Below the pieces are notes generated by a model. The model worked only from the letters and a program-made list of their open reading frames with translations. It had not been told where the DNA came from and did no database searches. DNA of 10,904 nt from Propionibacteriaceae bacterium (GTDB taxonomy: Bacteria; Actinomycetota; Actinomycetes; Propionibacteriales; Propionibacteriaceae): NCBI GenBank assembly GCA_031265725.1, contig JAISCH010000297.1, forward strand, positions 1 through 10,904. The letters run 5' to 3'. A program made the translations under genes and the position numbers. Below, one piece after another: positions 1-6,576 of the stretch (position 1 is its first letter; every line of letters begins with the position of its first letter).

Positions 1-380
1 CTGCCGGGCCAGCCGAATTCGACGCCCGCATCCGGCTGCTGGTGGCCACGTCGGCCAACGACTCGCTCATCTCCGCTGGCGGCATCACCATTGACGACGC
101 CGCCTACTCGGCCACCAAAGACGACGAACCGCTCGACCTGACCTACACCGAATTCGAATTGCTGAAATACCTCGTCCAACACCCCGGCCGAGTCTTCAGC
201 CGCGAACACCTCCTAGCCGACGTCTGGGGCTACGACTATTACGGCGGCACCCGCACCGTGGATGTCCATATCCGTCGTCTGCGCGCCAAACTCGGCCCCG
301 ACCACGAAGCCCTGATCGGCACCGTCCGCAATGTCGGCTACCGTTTCTCCCCCGACGCCAGCCGAGGAAAAGAAGACTAA
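1..380 (+). CDS. glnR: GlnR-like OmpR-family response regulator, C-terminal part (5' truncated by window edge)
   Basis: Transcriptional regulator of the OmpR/PhoB winged-helix class. The reading frame is open from base 3 with no start, so the receiver domain lies outside the window. The first visible residues (EFDARIRLL) look like the end of a receiver domain and linker. They are followed by a complete winged-helix domain: [13 protein letters not shown], then the loop and recognition helix region [35 protein letters not shown] and the closing wing VRNVGYRF. The run [19 protein letters not shown] is, from memory, very close to GlnR of Streptomyces and mycobacteria, the global nitrogen regulator that usually works without a cognate kinase. 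In Mycobacterium tuberculosis glnR also lies next to mshD, which supports the assignment. The missing receiver domain means the state of the phospho-acceptor Asp cannot be judged. It ends about 10 bases before mshD, so read-through into mshD is likely. A different PhoB/MtrA-like regulator is the main alternative. Confidence 0.75.
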   Translation, partial: AGPAEFDARIRLLVATSANDSLISAGGITIDDAAYSATKDDEPLDLTYTEFELLKYLVQHPGRVFSREHLLADVWGYDYYGGTRTVDVHIRRLRAKLGPDHEALIGTVRNVGYRFSPDASRGKED

Positions 381-390
381 GGCTTTGGCC

Positions 391-1254
391 ATGACTAAGC
401 TCTCTGCGGATCAGGTGTCTGGGGTGTTGGCGATAGCTGAGCGTGCTCAGCGGGCGGATGGGAGCTATCCGCTGAATGAAGCGGCGCTTAGCGGCTTGCA
501 GGCCGACTTGCCGCACTATGTCCGGCAGGTCGACGGGGAACTGGCGGCTTATCTGCAATACGACCCTAGATATGACAGCGCACAGCTTGTGGTTGATCCG
601 CAATATCGCCGTCAAGGGCTTGCCACCGCGCTGCTCAAGCGGGCTGGACGGGTTCCGGTGTGGGCTTTCCACGACATTCCTGCCGCCCAGGGGCTTGCTG
701 AGAGAGTCGGCTATCTGCCTGGACGGTCGCTGCTGGTCATGGCGGCCGACATTGACGAATTGAAGCGTCCGCGAGAAATCCCGGAGCCGACGACGCCCCG
801 GTTGGGTGTCCGTCCATATCGTCCCAGCGACCTTGCCGAGTTGGTCGCGGTCAACGCGGCCGCGTTCGCCCATCACCCGGAGCAGGGCCAGCAGACGGCC
901 AGCGACTTCCAGGCGCTGATGGCCGAGGAATGGTTTGATCCCACCGGATTGCTGCTCGGTTTCGACGGCGACGCGCTGGTCGGCTTCCACTGGACGAAGC
1001 TCCACGACAAACTGAACGGCGAGGTGTATGTGCTCGGGGTGGCTCCGACAGCCCAGGGCAAGGGTTACGGACGGGCGCTGCTCACCGCTGGGATCGAACA
1101 TCTGGGTGAGACGGGAGTGGACTCAGTTTTCCTCTACGTGGACGAAGCTGAGAAAAAACCGGTGAAGCTGTATAAGCTGGCAGGGTTCAAAACAGCCCAT
1201 CAAGATGTGCTTTATCTGCCGCAGGAGAAACTGAGTCGTGACTATGAGCAGTGA
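391..1254 (+). CDS. mshD: Mycothiol synthase (MshD), double-GNAT acetyltransferase
   Basis: Catalyses the last step of mycothiol synthesis in the cytoplasm: transfer of acetyl from acetyl-CoA to the cysteine amine of Cys-GlcN-Ins. The protein (287 residues from this ATG) has two GNAT domains, as MshD does. The N-terminal one carries an acetyl-CoA loop LVVDPQYRRQGLA (RRQGLA at residues 73-78). The C-terminal, catalytic one carries VAPTAQGKGYGRALL (QGKGYG at 222-227). Further MshD hallmarks are NAAAFAHHPEQG, EEWFDPTGLLL, GFHWTKLH and the final LYKLAGF. The ATG at 391 gives the expected N terminus; an in-frame TTG at 385 is better spaced from AGAAG (371-375) and could be the true start. Longer versions starting inside glnR would add residues unlike the family. 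It sits 10 bases after the regulator and overlaps ppk1, so it is probably part of one transcript. Its first half looks somewhat less G+C-rich than the neighbouring genes. Family assignment is secure; the exact start is not. Confidence 0.9.
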   Translation: MTKLSADQVSGVLAIAERAQRADGSYPLNEAALSGLQADLPHYVRQVDGELAAYLQYDPRYDSAQLVVDPQYRRQGLATALLKRAGRVPVWAFHDIPAAQGLAERVGYLPGRSLLVMAADIDELKRPREIPEPTTPRLGVRPYRPSDLAELVAVNAAAFAHHPEQGQQTASDFQALMAEEWFDPTGLLLGFDGDALVGFHWTKLHDKLNGEVYVLGVAPTAQGKGYGRALLTAGIEHLGETGVDSVFLYVDEAEKKPVKLYKLAGFKTAHQDVLYLPQEKLSRDYEQ

Positions 1255-3349
1255 CCCATCCGCCTTGGAGGCGGTACTGCCCGAACTCCCCGCCAACCGT
1301 TTTTCCGACCGGGAGTTGTCCTGGCTCGCCTTCAACCGCCGAGTGCTGGACCTGGCCAAGGACGATTTGCGCCTCCCGCTGCTGGAACGCACCCGCTTCC
1401 TGGCGATCTTCTTCAGCAATATGGACGAATTCTTCCGCGTCCGGGTGGCGGGTCTGAAACGCCGGATCAACGCCGACATCGCGGTGCGCAGCTCGTCCGG
1501 CTACCTGCCCAGAGAGCTTTACGACATCATCTTCCGGCAAACCACCGAGGCCACCGCAGACGCCTACCGGCTTTTCCAAGAAGTCATCCGGCCCGAATTG
1601 GCAGCCAACGGCATCCACATTCTCACCTGGGAACAGCTCACCAACGTTGAGCGGGAAAGCCTGGAGACCCACTTCGACACCAAGATCAGGCCGGTGCTCG
1701 ATCCGGTGGCAATGGACCAATCCCATCCCATGCCCTACGTCTCCGGCCTGTCCACCAGCCTCGCGGTGACCTTGCGCAACCCGCGCACCGGTCGTCGTCG
1801 CTTCGGCCGAGTGAAGGTGCCGACCAACCTGCCGCGTTTCGTGGCGCTCGGCCAGGACCGTTTCATCCCCATCGAATTGGTGATGGCGCAGCAGTTGGGC
1901 AGAGGCATCTACCGGGGCATGCAGATCGAGAGTTACGCTGCGTTCCGGGTCACCCGTAACGAAGACCTCGAAGTGGAAGAGGACGACGCGGAGAATCTGC
2001 TCACCGCTCTGGAGAAAGAGTTGCAGGGACGCCGCACCGACCGGCCACCGGTCCGGTTGGAGATCGAGGACCACATGGACCATTCCATGCTCGAAAGGCT
2101 GCTCGACGAATTGGAGGTCCACGAGTCCGAGGTCATCCGATTGCCGAGCATGCTCGATCTGACCTGCCTGCACCAGTTGGCTGATTTGGAGCGGGAGAGC
2201 CTGAAGAGTCCGGCTTTCCTGCCGAAGACCCACCCTGAATTAGCCATCGTGGAGCGGGCCGAGTCGGCCGACATCTTCAGCGCCCTGCGCAGCCGGGACG
2301 TGCTCCTCCAGCACCCCTACGACGCCTTTGCCACCAGCGTGCAGCGCTTCATCGAACAGGCCGCTGGAGACCCTGACGTGCTCACCATCCGGCAGACTCT
2401 CTATCGCACCGCTGAGGGAGCATCCCCGATCATCGACGCGCTGATCAAGGCCGCCCGTGCCGGTAAGAGCGTGCTGGTCGTGGTCGAATTGAAAGCCCGC
2501 TTCGATGAGGAGACCAACATCAACTGGGCGAACAAGTTGCAAGCCGCTGGCTGCCACGTCATCTATGGCATGGTCGGCCTGAAGACGCATTGCAAGCTGG
2601 CTATGGTCGTCCGCCAAGAGAGCGGGAGGCTGCGCAGCTATTGCCACATCGGCACCGGGAACTACAACCACCAAACGGCGCGCATGTATGAGGACATGGG
2701 GCTGCTCACCGCCAACCCGGTCATCGCCAAAGATGTGGAGAACGTCTTCAACCACATCGCCACCGAGTCTGAGGAGACCTACAAGCGGCTGCTGGTCGCC
2801 CCGGAGAACGTCCGCAGCGGATTGTTGGACGCGATCTCCACTGAGATCGAGAACCATAAGCGCGGATTGCCGGCTGGCATCCGGATCAAGATCAACTCGA
2901 TTGTGGACGAGACCCTGACCGACGCCCTTTACCGCGCCTCCCAGGCCGGAGTGAAGGTCGATATGTGGGTCCGTGGGATTTGCGCGGTGCGTCCGGGCAT
3001 TCCCGGACTGAGCGAGAATATCCGGGTGCGCTCGATCTTGGGCCGTTTTCTGGAGCACTCCCGCGCCTATTGGTTCGCAAACGGTGGCAAGCCGCGAGTG
3101 GCTATCGGCTCGTCCGATTTGATGCACCGCAATCTGGACCGGAGGGTGGAAGTGTTGGTCGCCATCAGTCATCCCCGGCACATCGCCCGGATTGAGCAGC
3201 TTTTCGAGCTGGCTTTCGACGAGGGCACCGCCTCCTGGTGGCTGAGCGGGGACGCTTGGACCCAGCGCACCGCCGTCGACGGCAAACCCTTGCTCGACTT
3301 GCAAGCCCATCTGATCGATGAGCTAGGCCAGCGCAGGGCGGTGCGCTGA
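1238..3349 (+). CDS. ppk1: Polyphosphate kinase 1 (PPK1)
   Basis: Reversibly moves the gamma-phosphate of ATP onto inorganic polyphosphate chains. The 703-residue length is normal for bacterial PPK1. The N domain begins with the family hallmark RELSWLAFNRRVL. The head domain follows, and the two phospholipase-D-like C domains hold TIRQTLYRT, VVELKARFDEE and the autophosphorylated histidine in LKTHCKLAMV (His451 in this numbering, the counterpart of E. coli His435). After that come GTGNYNHQTARMYEDMGL and the second catalytic histidine in DLMHRNLDRRVEVL (His630, counterpart of His592). All key residues seen are intact, so the enzyme should be active. The GTG at 1238 is chosen because AGGAG at 1223-1227 lies 10 bases before it; the ATG at 1244 (two codons in) would have 16-base spacing but remains possible. 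The start overlaps the mshD end by 17 bases, and the TGA overlaps the ATG of the next gene by one base, which indicates coupled translation. Confidence 0.96.
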   Translation: MTMSSDPSALEAVLPELPANRFSDRELSWLAFNRRVLDLAKDDLRLPLLERTRFLAIFFSNMDEFFRVRVAGLKRRINADIAVRSSSGYLPRELYDIIFRQTTEATADAYRLFQEVIRPELAANGIHILTWEQLTNVERESLETHFDTKIRPVLDPVAMDQSHPMPYVSGLSTSLAVTLRNPRTGRRRFGRVKVPTNLPRFVALGQDRFIPIELVMAQQLGRGIYRGMQIESYAAFRVTRNEDLEVEEDDAENLLTALEKELQGRRTDRPPVRLEIEDHMDHSMLERLLDELEVHESEVIRLPSMLDLTCLHQLADLERESLKSPAFLPKTHPELAIVERAESADIFSALRSRDVLLQHPYDAFATSVQRFIEQAAGDPDVLTIRQTLYRTAEGASPIIDALIKAARAGKSVLVVVELKARFDEETNINWANKLQAAGCHVIYGMVGLKTHCKLAMVVRQESGRLRSYCHIGTGNYNHQTARMYEDMGLLTANPVIAKDVENVFNHIATESEETYKRLLVAPENVRSGLLDAISTEIENHKRGLPAGIRIKINSIVDETLTDALYRASQAGVKVDMWVRGICAVRPGIPGLSENIRVRSILGRFLEHSRAYWFANGGKPRVAIGSSDLMHRNLDRRVEVLVAISHPRHIARIEQLFELAFDEGTASWWLSGDAWTQRTAVDGKPLLDLQAHLIDELGQRRAVR

Positions 3350-4239
3350 TGGTTGCCGCGAGACAGCAGCGGCTGGTCCAAGCCGCTGGGACGGTCGTGC
3401 TCCGTCCGGGCGATTCCGAGCCGGAAGTGCTCTTGGTCCACCGGAAACGTTATGACGACTGGAGCCTGCCGAAAGGCAAGCTCAACCCCGGCGAATACCT
3501 GGCCGAGTGCGCGGTGCGGGAAACTCTTGAGGAGACCGCAGTGGCGGTGCGGCTGGGCGTCCCTTTGAACCAGGTGAGCTACGAGATCGGCGACGGGTTG
3601 AAGTCGGTGTCGTTCTGGGTGGCGGAAGCCATCCGCGACTTCGGCCATCGCCCCAATGAGGAAGTCGACAAGATTCGTTGGCTGCCAGCCAGCAAAGCCG
3701 TGTCGAAAGTCAGCTATCCAGAAGACCCGCTGATCATCAAACAGGCCGTGTCTATGCCGGCCACCACACCATTCGTGATCGTTCGCCACGGCAAGGCAAT
3801 TGCCCGGGGCGACTGGTCCGCAGCCGATCCGATCCGCCCGTTGGCTGATCGCGGGCACCACCAGAGCCGACTGTTGATCGACCTCTTCCATGCCTACGGG
3901 GTGCGCAAGCTCGCCTCATCCACTTCCACCCGCTGCATCCAGACCTTTGAGCCGTATGCCCGGGTCGAGGACATCCGGATCGAGGGGTGGGCCACTCTGT
4001 CCGAGGAGGACGCCGAAACGGAACCCGCTCAAGTAACCGCGCTGATGGAACGACTGGTACACAACACCGCGCGCTCCGGCACGCCGCTGGCAGTGTGCGG
4101 GCACCGCCCGGTGCTCCCGCTGATGCTTGAGGCCGCTGGCATATCGCCTCGGCCCTTGCGCCCATCGGCGGTGATGGTGGCCCATCTCGCCGCCGACGGT
4201 TCCACTGTCGCCCTGGAGCACCATCGTCCGCTGCTCTGA
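3349..4239 (+). CDS. MutT1-like Nudix hydrolase fused to a histidine phosphatase domain
   Basis: A two-domain cytoplasmic hydrolase of 296 residues. Residues about 8-130 form a Nudix domain with LVHRKRYDDWSLPKGKL leading into the Nudix box at 43-65 (G43, E49, R57-E58, E61-E62). The metal-binding Glu residues are present, but the box ends ETAV where consensus has E-x-G-U, so Ala64 replaces the usual Gly. Residues about 138-296 form a SixA/phosphoglycerate-mutase-like histidine phosphatase, with the RHG motif at 146-148 (nucleophile His147) and a second candidate catalytic histidine in CGHRP (His252). This architecture is that of mycobacterial MutT1, which attacks 8-oxo-(d)GTP and dinucleoside or nucleoside diphosphate substrates, and mycobacterial mutT1 also adjoins ppk. 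The ATG overlaps the ppk1 stop as TGATG; AGGG at 3335-3338 may serve as ribosome site. Its exact substrate is inference. With ppk1 next to it, a role in phosphoanhydride or damaged-nucleotide turnover is likely. Confidence 0.87.
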   Translation: MVAARQQRLVQAAGTVVLRPGDSEPEVLLVHRKRYDDWSLPKGKLNPGEYLAECAVRETLEETAVAVRLGVPLNQVSYEIGDGLKSVSFWVAEAIRDFGHRPNEEVDKIRWLPASKAVSKVSYPEDPLIIKQAVSMPATTPFVIVRHGKAIARGDWSAADPIRPLADRGHHQSRLLIDLFHAYGVRKLASSTSTRCIQTFEPYARVEDIRIEGWATLSEEDAETEPAQVTALMERLVHNTARSGTPLAVCGHRPVLPLMLEAAGISPRPLRPSAVMVAHLAADGSTVALEHHRPLL

Positions 4240-4246
4240 GCGCACG

Positions 4247-4263
4247 GAGCACGCGCAGTGCTC
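4247..4263. terminator. Short hairpin between convergent genes, possible bidirectional terminator
   Basis: GAGCAC and GTGCTC form a perfect 6-bp stem around a 5-base loop (GCGCA), eight bases after the stop codon of the Nudix gene and some 70 bases beyond the end of the opposing DUF2510 gene. Its place between convergent genes fits a terminator, but no T-run follows on either strand, so intrinsic termination would be weak. The rest of the 96-base gap shows nothing recognisable. Confidence 0.3.
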
Positions 4264-4335
4264 TAGTCCAGGCTCACCCAGCTATCCGGCAAACTGCCGA
4301 GATCGGGAGCGATAAACCTTTCCTTCCGGCCACGC

Positions 4336-5214
4336 TCAACCGTCCACTCGCAGGCTTTCCATCGTTGCCCTGGCGTCGGGCAGCAGATACTCACTGGTGT
4401 CGGGAATAGACGCGTAATAAAGGCTGTATTGGTTGTCTCCAGTCTCCACCAGCAGGAAGAGCACGTAGTCATAGCTGGCGTTCAGATTCGGAATGGATAC
4501 ATGCAGTTTGGTCTCAATCAACCAACCCGGATAGCCATCGACTGAATAAGCCTGGCTGACCAAATCCTCCTGATCGACTGCGGTATTCCCATAGAACTCA
4601 CCCTTGGCGCATTCCAAGATCATCTCCGCGCCAACTTTCACCCCGCCGAAACCGTCCCCGGAATAGACCTCAGCGATCAGCACCGACGCCACCCAAGATG
4701 AATTCTCGGTGTAAAACTCTTGATCAACTACATCCTGGGTATAGCCCCAGTCGGCGAAAGCGAGCCGGTCATCCAAATGCGGTGCGCGCCAAGGACTGCC
4801 CAACTCTTGAAAGGACATCTTCCCACCGTAAATCCGGTCCCCGACAATAGCCGGAACCTCTGGCGGCTCCAGCTCTGACGGCCTGGGGCAGTAAGACGTC
4901 TGCTCAGTCGGTACTGGATCAGGATCAGGGAGCGCAATAATGCTGCCGGGTTGGATGGCGAACCAGATCACCACCGCCACCACGACCACCACCGCGCCCA
5001 GCGCGATGATCCAGCCCTTCGCAGATTTCTTTTTGACCGGGCTGCCACCCGGATAGGGAGTTCCCGGATGGTAAGCAGCTTGGTACGGCGGATTTTGGAA
5101 TGGCGGCGGCGCGGCGGAATTGATATTCAGATACGGCGTCCATTCCGTACCCGACCAATAGCGGTACATCCCTGGCTGCTGACCAGGATCGGGATACCAC
5201 CCAGGAGGTTGCAT
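4336..5214 (-). CDS. DUF2510 single-pass membrane protein with large extracytoplasmic domain
   Basis: Function unknown. Residues 1-30 are a DUF2510 motif (PGWYPDP, then YRYWSGTEWT), a short aromatic domain common at the N terminus of actinobacterial membrane proteins. Residues 31-60 are a Pro/Gly/Tyr-rich linker, followed by a basic patch (KKKSAKGW, 61-68) and one very hydrophobic helix at about 68-87 rich in Ala and Val. By the positive-inside rule the N terminus is cytoplasmic and residues 88-292 lie outside. The outer part is acidic, begins with a Pro/Asp stretch, and contains two cysteines (in SYCPRPS and ILECAKG) that could form a disulfide. I do not recognise a fold there; length and style resemble other DUF2510 proteins with a lipoprotein-like sensor or adhesion domain. 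No ribosome site precedes the ATG, but a -10-like TAAACT ends six bases before it, so the transcript may be leaderless. It starts 46 bases after the RHH gene and may be a separate unit. Confidence 0.8.
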   Translation of the reverse strand: MQPPGWYPDPGQQPGMYRYWSGTEWTPYLNINSAAPPPFQNPPYQAAYHPGTPYPGGSPVKKKSAKGWIIALGAVVVVVAVVIWFAIQPGSIIALPDPDPVPTEQTSYCPRPSELEPPEVPAIVGDRIYGGKMSFQELGSPWRAPHLDDRLAFADWGYTQDVVDQEFYTENSSWVASVLIAEVYSGDGFGGVKVGAEMILECAKGEFYGNTAVDQEDLVSQAYSVDGYPGWLIETKLHVSIPNLNASYDYVLFLLVETGDNQYSLYYASIPDTSEYLLPDARATMESLRVDG

Positions 5215-5220
5215 GTTTTC

Positions 5221-5226
5221 AGTTTA
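5221..5226 (-). promoter_or_regulatory. Candidate -10 box for a leaderless DUF2510 transcript
   Basis: On the minus strand the hexamer TAAACT (within GATAAACT) ends six bases upstream of the DUF2510 ATG, and no Shine-Dalgarno-like run lies between. That spacing places transcription start at or next to the A of the ATG, as in leaderless actinobacterial genes. A -35 match is poor (TTTTAG-like at about 17 bases). This is inference from position and motif only. Confidence 0.35.
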
Positions 5227-5260
5227 TCGGACGCTGCCAATGCCTAAAACAACGCCGAAT

Positions 5261-5482
5261 TCACTCAGTTTTACGCGGACGGCCGGGACGCCGGATCGGA
5301 TTGGCCTGTTTGGGCAGCCGCCCGACCCGTTTCAAATCCTGGCGCAATAGTTTCTCTATGTGTGAATTCAGCGAGCGCAACTCGTCGCCAGCCCAGCGGG
5401 TGAGGGCTTCATGGACCAACGGATCGAGCCGGAGCAGAATAGACTTCCGCCCGCCGCTAGGTTCCGGGTCTGTTGTTGGCAT
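5261..5482 (-). CDS. Ribbon-helix-helix (Arc/MetJ-type) DNA-binding protein with basic tail, partner of SPFH protein
   Basis: A 73-residue putative transcription factor. Residues 13-19 (KSILLRL) fit the beta strand that inserts into the DNA major groove in ribbon-helix-helix dimers. DPLVHEALTRWAGDEL (20-35) fits helix A, and RSLNSHIEKLLRQDLKR (36-52) fits helix B with the usual polar start. The end is basic and Pro/Gly-rich: RRPGRPRK at 64-71 resembles an AT-hook core and may grip the minor groove. No toxin gene is next to it, so antitoxin is not a good label, though automatic annotation may call it Arc- or HicB-like. The ATG lies 6 bases after the SPFH stop and has no visible ribosome site, so translation probably depends on coupling to the SPFH gene. 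From memory, this SPFH plus RHH pairing recurs in Actinobacteria. The likely target is the TGATATCA double palindrome upstream of the SPFH gene, which would make it an autoregulator; that link is inferred. Confidence 0.8.
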   Translation of the reverse strand: MPTTDPEPSGGRKSILLRLDPLVHEALTRWAGDELRSLNSHIEKLLRQDLKRVGRLPKQANPIRRPGRPRKTE

Positions 5483-5488
5483 CGCAGA

Positions 5489-6424
5489 CTAATTATAAAG
5501 AGTTCCCGTGTTGACCACCGGAGTCGCCTGCGACGATCCGCACAACACTACCAACAGATTCGACACCATCGCCGCCTTGCGCTCCTCGTCCAACTCGACC
5601 ACATCATCGGCCTCCAGCCGACGCAGCGCGGCTTCCACCATTGAGACCGCTCCCTCCACGATCTGCTCGCGGGCGGCGATGACCGCCGCAGCCTGCTGGC
5701 GCTGCAACATCGCGTGGGCGATCTCCGGGGCATAGGCCAGCGACGAGATACGCACCTCGACCACTTCCAAACCGGCGATGGCGATCCGGGCGGCAACTTC
5801 CTGGGCCAATTCCTCCGCGACCAGATCAGTGGAGCCGCGCAACGATTCCTCACCGTTTTCCGTGGTGTCGTAGGGATGGGTGGAGGCGACATGCCGCAGC
5901 GCGGACTCAGCCTGCATAGCGACAAAATCCTCGAATTGCTCGACGGCGAAGACAGCCTTCGCGGTGTCCGCGACCTGCCAGACCACGATGGAGGCGATAT
6001 TCACCGGGTTGCCATTGGCATCGTTCACCTTGAGTTCGTTGGTCTCGAAGTTACGCACCTTGATGGACACCTTCTTCGGCACGACGAAGGGGATCGTCAT
6101 CCGCAAGCCAGTCTTGCGCACCGTCCCCACATACTGACCGAAGAACTGCAAAACCTTGGTGTCACCTGGGCTGACGATCCGCACCGCCGTGCTTCCCAGC
6201 GTGAAAACTATTATTGCGATGATCGACAATACGAGCAGCACGACATCGAACTTCCCCTTCTCCGCATCATTGCCGAAGGTCACAAAGCCCCAAACGCTCC
6301 AGCCCAGCAGGGCGATGCAGACCAAAAGCGCCGCCCATCCACTGACCGAGAACGCGGCCCGCTCGCTGATATCTATCCGCGCCCCCTCATGCCCCACTGG
6401 TTTCCCAACACTAGCTGTGCTCAT
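5489..6424 (-). CDS. SPFH/Band-7 domain membrane protein (flotillin/prohibitin superfamily)
   Basis: A 311-residue membrane protein whose exact function is unknown; SPFH proteins oligomerise and organise membrane microdomains or regulate membrane proteases. Two hydrophobic segments at about 29-50 and 59-80 are split by a short polar loop (FGNDAEKGK). The SPFH domain follows at about 82-270: RIVSPGDTKVLQFFGQYVGT, RMTIPFVVPKKVSIKVRNFE, then the VNIASIVVWQVAD strand and a long helical part rich in Ala, Glu and Arg (AQEVAARIAIAGLEVVEVRISSL, LQRQQAAAVIAAREQIVEGAV). The C terminus TPVVNTGTLYN matches a conserved tail of this actinobacterial subfamily. The ATG at 6424 has a good ribosome site, AGAGAGG (complement of 6433-6439), 8 bases upstream. 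It leads a two-gene unit with the RHH protein, and its upstream region holds a 19-bp palindrome overlapping a putative -35 box, so expression is probably controlled by its own partner. Confidence 0.9.
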   Translation of the reverse strand: MSTASVGKPVGHEGARIDISERAAFSVSGWAALLVCIALLGWSVWGFVTFGNDAEKGKFDVVLLVLSIIAIIVFTLGSTAVRIVSPGDTKVLQFFGQYVGTVRKTGLRMTIPFVVPKKVSIKVRNFETNELKVNDANGNPVNIASIVVWQVADTAKAVFAVEQFEDFVAMQAESALRHVASTHPYDTTENGEESLRGSTDLVAEELAQEVAARIAIAGLEVVEVRISSLAYAPEIAHAMLQRQQAAAVIAAREQIVEGAVSMVEAALRRLEADDVVELDEERKAAMVSNLLVVLCGSSQATPVVNTGTLYN

Positions 6425-6465
6425 GATCGCTACCTCTCTTTAATCCACTAGCCGCCCGAGACCTC

Positions 6466-6494
6466 ATCCGAGAACTCAGAAAAACTGATATCAA
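6466..6494 (-). promoter_or_regulatory. Putative promoter of the SPFH-RHH unit
   Basis: On the minus strand TTGATA (complement of 6489-6494, five of six matches to TTGACA) is separated by 17 bases from TCGGAT (complement of 6466-6471, three of six matches to TATAAT). This would start transcription near 6459 and give a leader of about 35 bases containing the AGAGAGG ribosome site. The -35 box falls inside the palindromic operator candidate. The -10 match is weak. Confidence 0.4.
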
Positions 6495-6504
6495 ATTGAT
6501 ATCA
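6486..6504. promoter_or_regulatory. 19-bp perfect palindrome, candidate operator (two TGATATCA boxes, 11-bp period)
   Basis: TGATATCAA-A-TTGATATCA is a perfect inverted repeat with 9-base arms around a central A at 6495. Each half also contains the 8-base palindrome TGATATCA (6486-6493 and 6497-6504), so two identical sites sit 11 bp apart, about one helical turn on the same DNA face. This is typical of cooperative binding by small dimeric regulators such as ribbon-helix-helix proteins. It lies about 60 bases before the SPFH ATG and covers the putative -35 box, which fits repression. The AT-rich site stands out in a G+C-rich genome. Binding by the RHH protein encoded in the same unit is inferred. 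Confidence 0.65.
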
Positions 6505-6576
6505 CAATACTAGCACAGCCACCAGGCAGGACTTGGCAGTACTAGCGGCCTTGTCGATCCAGTTGGACTCAACGGT

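Noticed and set aside
331..390. mshD starting inside the regulator gene at 331
   Set aside because: It would overlap the regulator by 50 bases and add some 20 residues absent from the family; starts at 385 or 391 fit better.
1187..3310. Long minus-strand open frames (about 350 codons each) opposite ppk1
   Set aside because: They mirror the codon bias of a G+C-rich gene on the other strand. Their peptides are low-complexity and His/Gln/Gly-rich with no domain, while ppk1 is unmistakable.
5203..5350. Plus-strand AGGAGG followed by ATG and a 45-codon reading frame
   Set aside because: The AGGAGG is simply the complement of the Pro-Pro codons at the start of the DUF2510 gene, and most of the frame runs antisense to the RHH gene. 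The peptide shows no recognisable pattern, so the resemblance to a gene start looks like chance.
5261..5482. Reading the RHH gene as the antitoxin of a toxin-antitoxin pair
   Set aside because: No small toxin-like gene (RelE, PIN, HicA, MazF types) adjoins it; its partners are an SPFH protein and a DUF2510 protein.
6505..6576. Possible rpiB terminator in the gap before the SPFH operator
   Set aside because: Only 4-base inverted matches (GCCA/TGGC) were seen, with no T-run, so a terminator cannot be supported.
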